A stretch of DNA of 64,000 nt from Cenococcum geophilum 1.58 (GCA_001692895.1 KV748206.1:1250662-1314661); one strand, 5' to 3'. Positions 13,542 through 27,390 are shown, counted from the stretch's first letter. The notes: generated from the sequence alone by a model not told the origin. Made by a program: numbers and translations.

Positions 13542-14543
13542 AAAAAAGGAAAGAATAAATCTAAGTAAGTTCTAGTATAGTAGTATTAAAGTAGTTCTAA
13601 TATTAATAGGGTATAGAGATCCTAAAATCGTATTATAAGACGCTAAAGAAATGTTAAAAGGGTTCCTTAATAGTTTAGGGGAGTACGAATATCTAGAGGA
13701 CAGTATATTAGAAATGCTAAAAGGAGGGCTTAATAAATTATATATAAAGATAGAAAGAGATATAAAAATAGGTAAAAAGAGAAGAAATTAAATACTAGTA
13801 AAGATTAAAGTAATAAAAAAGGAAATAAATATTAACGCGGAACTATAGTACTAGCTAGTCTAGCATTATTAGATAGAAATTAATTAATAATCTTTTAAGC
13901 TAAATTTCGTTATTTTCTACTTACCTCCTCTAAGAAAGAAGAATAGCTTTAAAAGTAAAAGTTAGCTAAAAAATAGTAATATAGAGGAGATAATATTCGC
14001 GAAGTTTGTCTTATATAAGGATTATCTTATAAATTAGACGCCCTATAGTAGAATTCGATTATAGAGTAGGGAAAGCACGTATATACGGCTATCTCCTACA
14101 AAGTAGAGAATTCGTTAGTAAGGAGTAGTTGGTTTATAAAAACTTAGCGAACCTTAGCTCCGCTAAGACCCCCAACCTTTACCTTAAAGGGCCTTATTTT
14201 CTTCTTATCCTTATCTTTTCTTATACTGCGCCTCCCCCTTTTCTTATTACTTGTCACCGTCGTATTAAAATATATTCGCCCCTTAGCGCCGACATATATA
14301 TAAGTATCTATTTTATATCTTTAACTAACGATTAATATAGTTAATTACAGCCTTTTCTTTAGCCTTTCCTAACTCTGGCCTTTAGTATTAGCAACTTTCT
14401 AACGCTTATTAAGTTCTTTTAGTGCTGCCTTTGTCCTCTTAGCGCGTATATATCCTTATAATTCTACTTTCTCTCTTACTTCTCTCCTTTTAATTCCTAA
14501 TTAAGACTGCTTCGCAGTCGTTTATATACCCTTCTTAGGTAGG
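13542..14543. other. RIP-degraded DNA, no gene recognised
   Basis: No supported gene. A 68-codon open frame at 14129-14335 has no domain. A perfect hairpin GACTGC-TTC-GCAGTC lies at 14505-14519, 30 bp before the target duplication of the Copia-1 element. Confidence 0.5.
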
Positions 14544-14548
14544 GATAG

Positions 14549-14722
14549 TGTCAGATAGTTTATATAGAGCTATTTATTAATAAAATAGGTTAATTAATTA
14601 ATAATCTTAATGGTTTGTTAACCTAGGGCCCCTAGGCTTAGATGAAGATATTTATAAAGCACGGGCCCCGTACACGTAACTCGTGCACATTCTACACTAT
14701 AAAGGATACAGATTATCTAACA
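14549..14722 (-). repeat. Copia-1 LTR (3' LTR)
   Basis: 174 bp, TG...CA termini, paired with 19971-20144. It adjoins the polypurine tract (minus strand) at its inner edge, so it is the 3' LTR of the minus-strand element. Confidence 0.92.
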
Positions 14723-14739
14723 CACCCCCTTAGCTTCGA

Positions 14740-17700
14740 CTTGGTTGAGGACAAAGCTAGCTACTTTTTTATGTCCGTTAATGCGTTAATTAAACCATAA
14801 TCTTATCTAAATCCTTCCGTCTCGCTTTAATATTCTCCCTTAGGTCCTCCAGTTACTTCTCCTTATTTAGCCGCTCCTTAATATCCACTATCCCGATTAT
14901 ATTAACGAAGCTTTAAAACCTCTGCTTAGGTAGGGCCTTCATAAGTCTATTAGCAATTATCTCCTTCGTCACTATCTATTAAAATTGTACTCGTCTCTTT
15001 GCGTATTCCTAACGTAGCTAGTATTAATAGATATTAACGTGTTGGAGCTTCGTAATTAGCTTTGCCGTATCTTCTATAATTAGTTAAAGTGTCTAGGTAT
15101 TATCGTAGTTAATAATTAAGGGCTCGTTTAGTTGTAACGTTATTGCTTTAAACAGCCTGCTAATAAAGATAGCTTCCTTTACTGTCTGTAATAGGGCTAA
15201 TAGCTTAGCTTCTGTGCTTAATATTATAACTATACCCTACTTATTTGCTCTCTAGGCGATCGGCCCCCTAAATAGCTTTATAATATATCCTTGCGAGCTT
15301 TTTCTATTAACGGAGTTGTCCGCGAATAATGCGTTACTAGCATAGATAAATGATTGCGCTTTACTTCTACCGTCTCCGTTATCTCGTCCTTAGTCGCGTA
15401 TTCCTTTATCTCTCCCTTTACCATTTATTCCTTCCTTATCTCCTCTATAGTAGATTACTCTGCTCCTCGTGCTATATAGATACTAGATAACTCTATCTAC
15501 CGCTTAATAGTGCTCTTAGCTTAGGTCCTAATTAAACCTTACCAGCTATAATACTGCAAAGGTAATATCCGGACGCGTTATAGTGGCTATATAGAGTACT
15601 AAACCTAGTTTTCTTTAATATAGTATTATAGAAGCTAGTAGGGATATAGAACGGACTAATAGGTCTATATTGGGGGATGGACATATTGGACGGATTATAT
15701 GGTAATTGGTAGAGAGGAGTTTTGATTCTGCTATAGGAGTGTCTAGAAGACGCCTTCTAAGATCTATCTTATACTAGTTAGCTATCTTCTTAATATAGGC
15801 TTCTTAGGATAGCTATAGGAGCCTTTGGCTATAATTGCGTAGTACGTAGATTTCTAGGAACCATTTTAGCTTGCTAAGGGTACTTATCAAGTATTCCTTA
15901 CTTAGCTCCTTAATTACTTCTTAAGCTTTCTTCTTATCTATCTTTTAGTAGCAGAAGATAATATTATTGACGTAGAAGAAGACTACTATTCTACCTTTTA
16001 GTATAATATATGGCTTTTAAGGTACTTCTTTAAAACCCAATTCGTTTAATAAGCTCGTAAGATTCTTTTGCCATAATAGTGGTAATCGTCGTAGTCCGTA
16101 TAGGGCTTTTCTTAAGCGTAGTACTTTATCTGTCTTTCCTTTATTAAACCCTAGCGGTAGCTTTATATAGACGACCTTATTAAAATCGCAATAGATAAAC
16201 GCATTGACTACATCTATCTGTGTTGTCTCTAGGTTGAATTTTGCAGTGATCGCTATAAGGGTTTAGAAGGTCGTACTAGCTAATATAGTGGCTCTCGTAG
16301 GTAGGTCTCCTGGGGCCTATTAATTTCCGCAGACTACTAAGCGTGCCTTGCATTTCTGGAGAAATCCGTACTTATCCGTCTTGTAGACGAATACCTATAT
16401 TAAGCTAAGGACCTACTATCCCTTTACGTGCTTCTTATCTGTTTCTTAAAACAACCTTATTTAATAATGAGATTGGAGATGGGCTCGTTAAGCCTCTTGG
16501 AACTAATCTTGAAGAGGATGCGTATTAAGGTCCCGGATTAACTGGGGTGGCGGAGGTAGGTTCTTTCTATGTAATCTAACATCGCGTATTCTACCTAATT
16601 TTAGCTTACTATTGTTGAGTTAACTATTAAGGTTAAACTTTCTTCCTGCTAAGAAGGCGCCGTAATAGGCTAACGTAATCCTTTTGGTAATAAAGTCTTT
16701 AAACCTATTATTGTTGGCTTCCTTAAACGAGTCTTTGACTAAGTCGTTGGATACCCCCTAAGTGTTAAACGCATCTCCTACTCGATAAGCGACGTCTTAA
16801 TTAGTACCTTGTATATCTGACTTTATAGGATACTTAACGTAAAAGGCATATAGAGATTCTTTGTCTTCTTCTATTAGAGGTGGTGTATAGTATGTATCTT
16901 TAAGAGCTCTTACAAGCTTAAGATCTGCTGACTTATTAAAGGCTTAAACTAGCTTATTAACGTCGTCGTCTTTCTTTTAAATTAACGGTTTAAATACTTC
17001 TTTATCGTCTTCTAGAAGGACCTCGTTCTTAGTCTAGGTATTAGGTAGTTAAATCTTCTTAATTAGTGTATCTAATTCAGCGTATAGGTCCTCTAAGATG
17101 TCCGTTTGCTTGCTGTTAAAAAATATCTTTTTATTAAAGATAATATCCCTTATAGAGATAACGATACCCTTATATGGAATCCAGATCCTATAGATATTGG
17201 TAGAGTTATAGCTAACAAGATAGTTAATATGGGCTCGCGGATCTAGCTTACTCAGTCTTTTTTTCCTTAGCTAGGCGTCCGACGTTATCGCGTACGCCCT
17301 ATAGCTGTAGGCTTTTAGGTACGCTAGTTGCGGCTTTCTTAATCTCCTATTAGCTAGGAAGGTATAGAACCTCTTATATAGCGATATCCAACCGTTACTT
17401 TCCCGTGGCGTTTAATCTTAAAGATAGACTATATAGTTAACTATCTCGTTCCATAGGTTGTGTGGTAGATTAGCAGTAATTCTTATTACTTATGCTCTCT
17501 TAATAATTATACCCCCTAAGCGTTCGGCGGTACTGTTCTGAGCTTAGGTATATAGCGCTAAAGGCTTAAATATAATCCCTTAAGTCCGTAGCTATTTAAG
17601 GGTTCTCCTTCTCCCTAGCTCGTTGTCTAATTTAATAGTGTTAACTTTAAGGTTATACCTTAGACGAATCCACTAGACGAAATCTTTAAGCACCTGTAGT

Positions 17701-19700
17701 GTCTCCTTCTCCTTGCTGTACGTCGTTATAAAGTACGGGAAGGATCTTCCTGAGTAGGTATTATGGATAAGCATAACTCGTACAAATTCGGCATGCGCTT
17801 TCTTAAGGTTAGTCTAGTTAATATAGAGGTTAAGATAGGGTTTATTAATCTTCTATTTTAAGAACCTTCTTAAAACCTAACGCTTAATTTTGGCGAGACT
17901 GCAATATTAATATTCTATTGTCTTTGGGCCTCGAAGCTTAACTCCTAAGGCGTTAAAACCTAAATAATAAAGGCTTATAGGTCCTGGATAACCTAGACGC
18001 AGATACTATAGACGTGCATTTCCTTTTAAATCTGGACAAGTGTCTCTTAATAATACTCTGCGCTTCCGTTAACGTAGTAGTCGGCTTATATTAAACGCTA
18101 ATAGACTTTCTAATCGGACGTATTTAATAGTCTATTATTTATAACGTTCTTCCATTTAATATAGGACTGGGTTATCCTTTTAAACTAGAAGATTGTTCTC
18201 TCCTTTATTGTCCTAGTAGTACCCTTGTTTTTAAAGTAGACGGAACAATACTAAATTTGTATTAAAGTCCGTATAAAAGGCAACGTCTTTAAGATATAAG
18301 ATTCCCTTACTCTTGTCTAGTTTTGTAACTTAGATAGTGACGTTACTGTAGCCTAGTATAGGCACTTCTAAGCTGTCGGCGATAATATATTTAAATCTTA
18401 GAGCTTTCCTAAAGTTATAGAAATAAGAGAGGTTATTAAAGATATAGAGAGTGGTTCCTAAGTCAAGAATAGTTAATAGCTTTAGTAGATGGATTTAACC
18501 TGTGTAATACGATTCTAGGAATATCGTATTAGCTTCTCCCTTAATCTTAACTTCCTAACTCTTATCCTATTATTGTTAAGCCTTATCTTCCTGTTCTTTA
18601 AGTCTGATCTTTATAACTTAGTTAGTAAGATTCTTATTCTTTTCTACCTTCTTTAGTGCCCTATTAATGCGCGCATCTCCTATTATAACTCCTATAGGTC
18701 TCTTATCTTTAAATAAACACTAATAGTTCCGTAGGGAGTGTCCTTATATTCCGCACGCTAAGTACTTAGGCGTTGGCTTCTTATAAGATGTTTCCTTATC
18801 CACTAGTATCCTAGCTCTCTTTAAGCGTCTATTGCGTGCTAAGGCTCTTCCTCTTTATAAACCTTTAGTAGTATTAGAGTGATCCTTAATAGCTTGCTCT
18901 GCGAAGTCTGTATTAAAGGTACTCCCTCTTATAGTAGTATTGGCTTTCTTTAAGGGTGTTCTAAGTCCTTTTTATAGCTCCTTTACTACTCTACGGTATT
19001 TAGAAGATCTTAACTTCTACAGGTTATTTAACTCGGCAGTGTACTTTATACAGTAGGTGTCGCTAAAAGGTTAAATAACTTTTGCTAAATCTTAAAGCCA
19101 GATTCTATTAGACATTTAAGGGATCTTATACTTCTCTCCTAATACTATTACGTGTTCCCATTAATCTAACCACTAATTTAATTTTAATAAGTGTTTAAAC
19201 CCCTTAAGGGCTTTTGTATACTAGTGTTATACCTTCTTCCTAATAAACAATAAGGTAGGTTCTATGTTCTCCTTTAATTAGGATAGCTATTCTTTAACTA
19301 TTAAGGAATGGTTAAGCAGTAGCTTCTTCTAAATTAATACTATGGTTGTAATCTGGGTGCGTATCTATTATAGATGCTCTTCCTATTTTAGGAAGTACTT
19401 TATATCCTAGTCGTAGTATCGTCTACTATTCTCGTACGCTTTTTGTTAATTTAACAAGAGCTATACATATAAGGTTGCATTCTCATTAAAATCTATAACC
19501 TTTAGATGAGGTGGTTTTTTAAGTAGACCTTCTTGAGGTGCTTTTATAGCTGGGTTAACGTAGGCCTAAATTTGCTGATCCACAAGGGCTTAGAGTTGCT
19601 ATAGCCATTATTCCCAGTCTTTTGACTTATTGAGGATAATCGTGTTTATTAAGGTAGTCGGTAGAGTCATTTAACTAATAGGCAGATGGGAATTGAGATG
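14740..19700 (-). pseudogene. Copia-1 gag-pol polyprotein, RIP-inactivated
   Basis: Reading the minus strand from right to left gives a gag zinc knuckle near 18770-18720 (KYLACGIQGHSLRN, last Cys replaced by Tyr). Next is an integrase C-terminal part near 17500-17120: ANLPHNLWNEIVNYIVYL and NSTNIYRIWIPYKGIVI. The reverse transcriptase follows with DVVNAFIYCDF (about 16215-16160), KALYGLRRLPLLW (about 16120-16070) and FFYVNN (about 15990-15965). RNase H shows ADNSVNRKSSQGYIIKLF (about 15330-15260). The catalytic YVDD has become YVNN, the exact G-to-A outcome of RIP, and many Trp/Gln codons are TAG. The element cannot move on its own. Confidence 0.92.
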
Positions 19701-19970
19701 GAATTCGTCATTAGGATCGTCCTTGTCGTAAGATCGTTCTTATTATCAGGATCGTCCTTATCGTCAGGATTGTCCTTTAACAATTAAGGTGGAGTCTTGT
19801 AGAATCTCGTAGAATCTTGTGGAATCTCGTCCTGTAATAATTAAGGTAGGATTTCGATTAGGGTCGTCTTATAACAATAAGGTGTTAGAGTCTAACAATA
19901 AGGTAGATTTTCTTTAAATAATTAAGTAATAGCTAAATAGCTTCTTATGTCGGCGGACCGGGCTTATAAC

Positions 19971-20144
19971 TGTCAGATAGTTTATATAGAGCTATTTATT
20001 AATAAAATGGGTTAATTAATTAATAATCTTAATGGTTTATTAACCTAGGGCCCCTGGGCTTAGATGAAGATATTTATAAAGCACGGGCCCCATATACGTA
20101 ACTTGTGCACGTCCTACGCTATAGAGGATATAGATTATCTGACA
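19971..20144 (-). repeat. Copia-1 LTR (5' LTR)
   Basis: 174 bp, begins TGTCAGATAG and ends TATCTGACA. The adjoining internal sequence on the minus strand (GTTATAAGCCCGGTCC) is the presumed primer-binding region; the tRNA is not identified. Confidence 0.92.
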
Positions 20145-20149
20145 GATAG

Positions 20150-20640
20150 ATAGGCGTACTACCTTGCCCCGCCTTCTCTACTGGGTTAAGCATACATTAT
20201 ACAATTCGATTACGCGCTCTTTTCCCCTAGGATGTATTGTGTGGAGCCGACAGCTTTAGCGTCCGCTAATAGTCGAAGCCGCCTATATTATAAGGACACA
20301 CCACCAGGTTACTTAGTAGAAACCTAGCTAAACGTCTAAGCGGCTATACCCTGCTAGGCTATTAGAACTAGACCTCGCGAGTAGCATTCTGGGTGGCTAT
20401 ATACGCATACCTGTCTGCCTATATAGTTATATTAAAACGGGCATTCTAAGGACGCTGTATAGTCTATAGGCTCCGGTATAAAGGACTATTTAGCTACCTT
20501 ACTACTTACGAGACGTTTAAGCGGTAAAGGTCTAGTCTTTTAGGTCGGAGTATATAACTATAAAGAATTAATGCCAGCCAGTCTATATTAGGAGGGCGAG
20601 TATTACGTAGTGTCCTATGCCGCCTACTACTAATATATCT
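20150..20640. other. decayed DNA right of Copia-1
   Basis: No coding frame or repeat is supported. The sequence is somewhat more GC-rich than its surroundings. Confidence 0.45.
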
Positions 20641-21060
20641 AGGTTACTTAATAGAGCCTCGCTTACTACGCAGTAGGTTTAAATTACTTAGTATAGCTAG
20701 TAGACGTGCTAGTAATAGAGTGATTAGCATTAGAGGGTCCCACTCACCACTAGTAGGTTATTTAATCGCGTAGGCGGCAGACGTACTAGTGACGGAGCGA
20801 TTAGCATTTAAGAGCTCCGCTTACTGCTAGTAGGTCTAAATTACTTAATAATACAGAAGGGTAGGCGTGTTAGTGGCGGAGGGGTTAGTAGGGAGCCACT
20901 GGCATACTTAAATCATTTAATAATTATATATGCAGTAGGCATCTTAGAGCAAGAGCCCTACTCGCTACTAGTAGGTCTAGATTACTTAATGCGGGCGGTA
21001 GGCGTATTAGAGTAGTTAGTATTAAGGGGCTTCGCTCGCCACTAATAAGGACACTGTCTC
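20641..21060. repeat. ~75-bp imperfect tandem repeat (copy 1)
   Basis: About five degenerate units carry TAGGTCTAAATTACTTAAT-like cores near 20673, 20753, 20830, 20905 and 20970 (spacing 65-80 bp). Each is followed by a GTAGGCGTRTTAGT segment and then AGAGCYCCGCTC-type sequence. Reverse-complement relatives lie at 41030-41420. Confidence 0.65.
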
Positions 21061-23610
21061 CTTCTATTATAGATATCTAGCGACGCGTATATATATTAGG
21101 CTTTATATCTAGCTAACAATTAACATAGAAAATTAATTCTGTTGGGTTAGAGTAGATATGTCAGCGCTGCTATTTATTAAGGAATACTAATACGACGGCC
21201 TTATTAGAGCTAAATATTCTAGCTATATAGGCGGGGCGCTATTCTGACCGTAATTTGCTAAAGGTGTTAATCAGGCGGCAGGTCTAGGCCATTATAGACC
21301 TTTACCCCGCGAACGGCATGTATTAGATACCTTAGCTAGTTAAGAAGTCTAGGCTACGGGCGAAAGCTAGCGGCGAAGGCAGGACTAGCGCGCATTTTAA
21401 AATCCTACAATTCCCCTTAAGCAACAGCGACGAACACTGTTTCTCTTTAGAAATTTCGTTTAATTAATTTCTATACTACTATTTAAGAAAAGCTAAAAGC
21501 TCCTTACTAGTATTATGCAACCTATAGCCCTAATAATAAGCGCGGGCATACTTTAGAGGAAGTTTAATAGACCTCGTTTTTACCTAAAAGACGATCCTAA
21601 GGCGTATTAAGCTTTGCTACTCTTAGGTACTCCGCTCTATATAGGGCCTTAATTTAGATATTCCGCCTAATAAAGCGTCTGCAGATTCCAAATATAATTA
21701 TAAGAAGAATAATAATAAGGATAATAGGGATAGCGAGGATAAAGATATCTATAATATAAGTAGCAGTAGGGGAAGTAGTTAAGGTGATTTATTCTAGCAC
21801 TTTCCTATCATTTTCTAGTATCTGTGTATATCTAATAAGTAGTAGCGGATCTAATAGTTATCGAAGACAGTATAGCTAACTTAGACCTAGAAGCTGAAGA
21901 TTATAGAAATAATAGTAGCGATAACAATAATAAGTTACCCTCGTTAAAAGCATTAAAAGAGCTCTCCTATATACCTACACGTAGCTATACTAGACCTATA
22001 TTATTAGATAGTAATAACCTAGCTAACGGCCGTTGCAATAAAACTACTCCGCAGCTTAGTTAGGAACCTATAACATTAGTTACTAGTTAAGAGTCTTTAG
22101 GAACTAGGAGAGTAGAGGGCGCTAGTAAGTTATAAAGACTGCGATTACTACAACCCTAGACTAATAAATATAAATATAGATAACCTATTAGCTAATAAGG
22201 GTGGGCGTAAGAAGATAAACTTAAGAAGTATATTGTTAATATTAAAGAAGCGGAGACTTAATCAGCTTAAGTAACTAGAAAACATTAATTATAGCTCTAA
22301 TAATTCTAAGAACCTTAGGCCTATAAAGTAACAAAAATTACCCTTTTATAAAACCTTTTCTCCTAGTCCTATCCTTAACCTCTATAACTATACTAACGAC
22401 TAGGCGGCCTCCGCTACGCAACCTACTAGCCCTTCCCTTTAGCACTTCTCTCTCTATAACACCACACCACCCTATAATAAGGTTAGTAACTATCTAAATT
22501 AAGTTCTCTATAATCCTGCTAACAATTTAGCTAAAGCCAAAAACTATAATAACGGTAGTAGTAACATAGATAATAAAGGCGAGGGTAATAATGTCCATAA
22601 GTATATAGTGCAACTATTAATGCTTATCGGCGGTTAGTTAAACTTAAAGCGCGCTGCGAAGCATCGTCTCTAGTGGACTTACTATTCCCTATCTATATAT
22701 AAGTCATCCCCTATACGTAATTACCGCACCTAAAAACCGCTATTAAACTCCACTTCTAATTTTAATGCCAATTTAGAAGAACTATTATTCCCAGTTATTT
22801 TAGGGCGTAAGAAAAACGGGTCTTATATTATAGAAGTTCCTCTAAACAACCTTCCTTAATTATTAAACTCTGCCTCTAATCCTAAAGCGAGACTAAAAGC
22901 TACGTTAAATACTAGAGAATAGTTATTCCTAGTAGTCCTTAGGCGCAAAAAAAACAGATCCCACACTGTGGAAATTCCCCTAGACGACTTTCCCTACTTA
23001 TTAGGCGGTCTCTAGAGCTAAATCCTAGAAATAAGTTAAAAGAGAAATAGAGTTATAGGATTAAAGACCGCGTTCTAAAATGACGTCTTAGATTAGTATA
23101 GATGCGTTATTACTTAAAGTTAGGGGCCCGGCTGCTATAAGTTTCAGTCCTTTCCCTTTAGAGCCGCCCCTTACTTTGCCTTTAGTATTACTTTACTACT
23201 ACCCTTAATAATTTATTGGGAAATATAGTTATTTATTTAAGTTTTTGGTACCAACCTCTAAGTATAAAGTAATGTATTTCTCTATTATAGTGGCAGGTAA
23301 AGTAAAAGACGGTATATTAAATGTCTGTAAAGAATACCCTTAGCTCTATATTACTAATCTGCATCTTTATTATCAATACTAAAAGCTATCTATAATTTAG
23401 ATATAATTGATTTTAGAGGAAGATATAATTAAGGGGACTTATTAGTAAAAGGATTTAGTAGGGCTGATTTCCGGACCCTATTTATAAGGCATTAGTTCCT
23501 TACATTTAAGAGCTATATAAGGTTATCTTTAAGGATAAATTCTATGCTAGAAATATATTAGATACTAAGCGCAAATGCTAGTAGAATAATATTCCTAGAG
23601 CACTTCTTTT
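21061..23610 (+). pseudogene. decayed Asn/Asp-rich coding relic with internal duplication
   Basis: Forward frames from about 21680 are rich in Asn, Asp and Ser. Within them 22738-22997 holds a protein-level tandem duplication of roughly 45 residues: LLFPVILGRKKNGSYIIEVP in the first copy and LFLVVLRRKKNRSHTVEIP in the second, each preceded by LLNS-S-N and followed by PL-N/D-N/D-(L/F)P. Stops interrupt both copies. I do not recognise the family. The duplication shows the region was coding before decay. Confidence 0.35.
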
Positions 23611-23840
23611 AGAGTATAGGTTATTTTAGAGCACGGGTTATTTTAGAGTACGGGTTATTCTAAAGCACGGGTTATTCTAGAGTACGGGTTATTTTAGAGT
23701 ACGGGTTATTCTAAAGCACGGGTTATTCTAGAGTACGGGTTATTTTAGAGTACGGGTTATTTTAAAGTATGGGTTATTCTAAAGTATAGGTTATTCTAAA
23801 GTACGGGTTATTCTAGAGTACGGGTTATTTTAAAGTATGG
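23611..23840. repeat. 17-bp tandem array (about 13 units)
   Basis: The unit is close to GAGTACGGGTTATTCTA. Variants alternate CAC/TAC, TTTTA/TTCTA and GAG/AAG, all C-T or G-A transitions. Two reverse-orientation relatives (GCCGTGCTCTAGAGTAAG and GCCGTGCTCC) follow at about 23909-23935. Confidence 0.85.
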
Positions 23841-26290
23841 CTTTAAATCCCCTACGGGATTTTAATAAATAGGGGAAAATATTCCTTACGCTTAAATTTG
23901 CCGTGCTCTAGAGTAAGCCGTGCTCCAAAATATTTTTGCTAAGGTTATTTATAGCTTAGCCTAATTTATTACGAAAATAAATAGACATTTATTCTTAATA
24001 TAATTTTATATAAATAAGATTTAATACACCCATTTTATAATAAATGTGAATTTTAAAGATAGAAAAATAATATAGGTAAATTGCTATAGACATTTTTATA
24101 ACTATTGGAGTCGTGTCTGCTTTCGCGTAGTATCTTTTAGGGAACTAAAACGTCTTTTTAAGGAAACCTCTACTATATAATAGCGAGAGCAAGCAACTAA
24201 TCTAGGTATACTATAATTAGGAACACCAAAAGGAGTATTAAGTTATTATTGCCGAATAAACTAGAATATGCTTTGCGGAAACCCACTAATTCTAATATAA
24301 ATGTCTTTATTTACTTTAAGGTACATTATAATAGTTTTAGAAGGGTGTCTTATATAAAACACCACTAGTTTCCTAAACCTTAGGCATAAGGTATAAACAC
24401 CTTAAGCACCCTTAAAGGTCGCTAGGGTAACTAAATTAGTAACGAATTTTATTGCCGAAGGGAATATACAACTAATTATATCGGTAATTACGCTAATTTG
24501 ATTTTGGTAATGAATTGATCCCTTATATCTATAAAATCCTATATTAAATTTCAGGGCGCAATCTAGCTTTAAAAAAAAGATAAAGCCAAGAGTAATAGGA
24601 CTAATCTTTAACGCTCTGCAGCTCCGTAAGGCTACATCTATACTATCTTCCGCAGCTTAGCTATAATTGAAGTATTATTAATGGCCATCGATTCCTCTAG
24701 CTTTACGTTAAAACAAAAGTAGTTCGCTTTTAAATTGTCGTCTAAGTATACAGTAAGATCCCTCTATATTCTTTCGCCATTAAAAAAAGAAAGCTATAAT
24801 TAATAGAGTCTTGGAATAAACCTATTATTAAAGATATGCCTAAAATGTAGAGCTTAAGGCGACTAGCTCTCTATAGTGCCAGTTCTAAAAAACAGGACTA
24901 TATTAGCCCTATAGTCTTTAGACTAAATATAACAACTCTTACAAAGTCTAAGGCTTATTAGATTATTGTACTTTAATCCCCTATCTTAAAAGGCGCCGAA
25001 TAATTTTAGTTCTACAGCCCGGAATAACCTTATTAATTAATTAGCAGGCAGTAAAAGAGAAGATTAAAGGGCTTTAAATATATACACTGGGGCGGCAGAG
25101 GTAGCCCTAGCACTATTTAGTAATTAGCGTAAGAAGCCTAGTTTATTAAAGGTTAACTTACGCTTACTAAATATACAGAATCTCTTTAATATCGTTCTCT
25201 TTTGGTTTAGTGTACTTATAGCCTACTAGAAGCCTTAGTTATATTATTTACTTTACTAGCATTATTATTAGACAAACCACTCGTCTTCTCTACGGAAGGG
25301 TTATAATTAGAAAATAAGAAAGGTACCGCGTCTAAGATATTGGTAGCTGTTATGGCTACCTTTATATCTAAGTAAGCCGAAGCTATCGGATCTATTAAGC
25401 GTCTTATTAGCCTAAAGATATTTTTAAAGTATTTTTTTAAAGCCGCAGTATTGTACTAACCGTCTAAAAGCTATATACGGAGATAACCGCGCAAACGCAA
25501 GAGGAATAACTTAGATGTAGGCCTTTAGCTTTTAAAAAATTGCATAAGGGTTTAGTTAAATATTTCGCTATACCAGGTAATGTCTTATTTATAAAGAAAT
25601 ATAAGCAAGGCTTCTAGGCCGCCTATTTTTATAAGCGCCGTATTAGATAATAGATAGATTACTTACCGGAGCTTATGCTAATAACTATATTAAAGAAGTC
25701 CTAGATAACGTAGGACCTAAGTAAATTTTAGGTTTATAAGAGGAACTCTAGAGGTATTACGCCTCTTATACTACCACCATTAATTCTAAGGATATGGATA
25801 CCACAAGTAGGCGGCTTTAGCTTTGTAGTTAGAGAGCCTATAGATAAAACTACTTTATAAAGAATATAGGTATTAATAGTGTATTTATACTCTGCTCCTA
25901 TTACTATATCGCCAAATATTTAAACGCAGATATCGTAAATAGTGTGGCCGCAATTAAGTATATATTAAGGAGTTCAAAAGTAACAGAATAGGCATATCTT
26001 ATTTATTTTAATATAGGCCTAATATAAACGAATATCTAGAGCTTAGGCTTTTGCAGAAGGCATATTTTACAATAATTTAAAAAGACTATAGATATGCTTT
26101 TCAGCTTAGCGGCTCTAATACTCTCCTATACTTTTGTTAAAGATTTCTAATAATATATAAATAAATACAGATCAATATAATAAACGGTAAATTTACCTTA
26201 GTGCAAAATCTAGTAAAATAGTTAGTTAAAAGAAATGGTATAAAGAAGGTGACTTTACTATATGCTTGTAGAGGATATATATCCATTAAA
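23841..26290. other. decayed DNA, weak reverse-strand coding traces
   Basis: A reverse frame near 25450-25310 reads IFRLIRRLIDPIASAYLDIK and then VAITATNILDAVPFLIF, so a gene probably once lay here. Nothing diagnostic is visible and no transposon ends were found. Confidence 0.4.
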
Positions 26291-27075
26291 ATACTTAATG
26301 TAACGAACTTAGTAACATCTTTATAAAGGATCTTCCCCTCCCTCCCAAGCCTTATAACGGTTTTTATATAACTACTAAGATCCTCGCATATATAATACTT
26401 TCAAGTTACCTAAATAATATTAAAGGGCTCTATGGCGGTTATGGCTATATATAGTAGCGCTGCCTAATAGAGCGCATTAAGGTAATGCGCAGTAAATAAT
26501 CGGTATTTAAGCCGTAAATAATATCTAATCTCGTTAACTTATCTTAGTATTTCCTCCTTTAAAGGCCTATAGCCTGCCAGAGGAGATAGAGAGCCGTCTA
26601 TCTCAAACGCGGCAATTTATAAGAAAATCTTTATAGTATAAGCACTTATGCAAACGGCTTTAGCTTCCGTTATATTCTTTTATAAAGAAATAATAATTAA
26701 ACTAGGGCTGGTCCTCAGGAGGACACCTATATAACTGCTAATATCAGCCCATTATTTAAAAAAGGCAGGAATTTATTTAATAGAATTAAAGTTATCAACA
26801 AATACGGTAAAAACTATAATAAAAGGTAGTACGATACAAGCAAATATAGCATTAATAACCAACTATCCGCTAAAGGGCTGCCAAGCCACTACATAAGTGG
26901 TGCTCTTATAGCAGAACGTAGGCGCTAGGTAAGATAGAACAGCGCTAGTAAAATCGCCGTCCGTAAAGATAATTAGGTTATTATACGCTATTAAAGATAT
27001 ATCGATTCGGATATTTAAGACTCCCTCAGAGCTATGCCTCTTAAAGTTGTTATATAGAAATAGCTGCCGCAAAGC
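26290..27075 (-). pseudogene. decayed protein with hydrophobic segments, family not recognised
   Basis: The minus strand reads continuously with only a few TAG/TAA codons for about 260 codons. Readable pieces are RHSSEGVLNIRIDISLIAYN, NLIIFTDGDFTSAVLSYLAP, LVINAIFACIVPPFIIVFTV, SPSLIIISL and EIDGSLSPLAGYRPLKEEIL. There is at least one segment hydrophobic enough to span a membrane (IFACIVPPFIIVFTVFV). The uninterrupted part is 26863-27072. I cannot name the family; a small membrane or membrane-associated protein is possible. Confidence 0.45.
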
Positions 27076-27390
27076 AATGTTTTTACTCCTTCTACTTAGG
27101 AATAGAAGTAAACTCAGCGTCTATAAAGCAGGGTTTAGTAAGGCTTAAATAATATAGCCTAGCTAAGAAGTATTATTAATTATAAAGCTAGTGGATCCAG
27201 CCACTTATAGCCACGTAGCGTGGTTTTTACAAGACATAATTATTAAGTAAAAGAGAATTTGTTACTTTATTTAGTAAGTATATAAGAGTACTTAAATATA
27301 GCTAAGTTTAGGCGTTATACTCTTATAGGAATCTTCATATTAGCTTTATAACAGAATAGTTTTAATAATGTTAGTATTTAAGGCAAAAAA

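Larger units (their letters stand above)
14549..20144 (-). mobile_element. Copia-1: full-length Ty1/Copia LTR retrotransposon
   Basis: The element is 5,596 bp. Its two 174-bp LTRs begin TGTCAGATAG and end TATCTAACA or TATCTGACA. It is flanked by a perfect 5-bp target duplication GATAG (14544-14548 and 20145-20149). The coding strand is minus: a purine tract (AAGGGGGTG on the minus strand) lies just inside the left LTR at 14721-14730, and gag lies near the right LTR. The internal region carries gag, integrase, reverse transcriptase and RNase H in Copia order. The LTRs differ by transitions only in the stretches compared, as expected for RIP. Confidence 0.93.
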
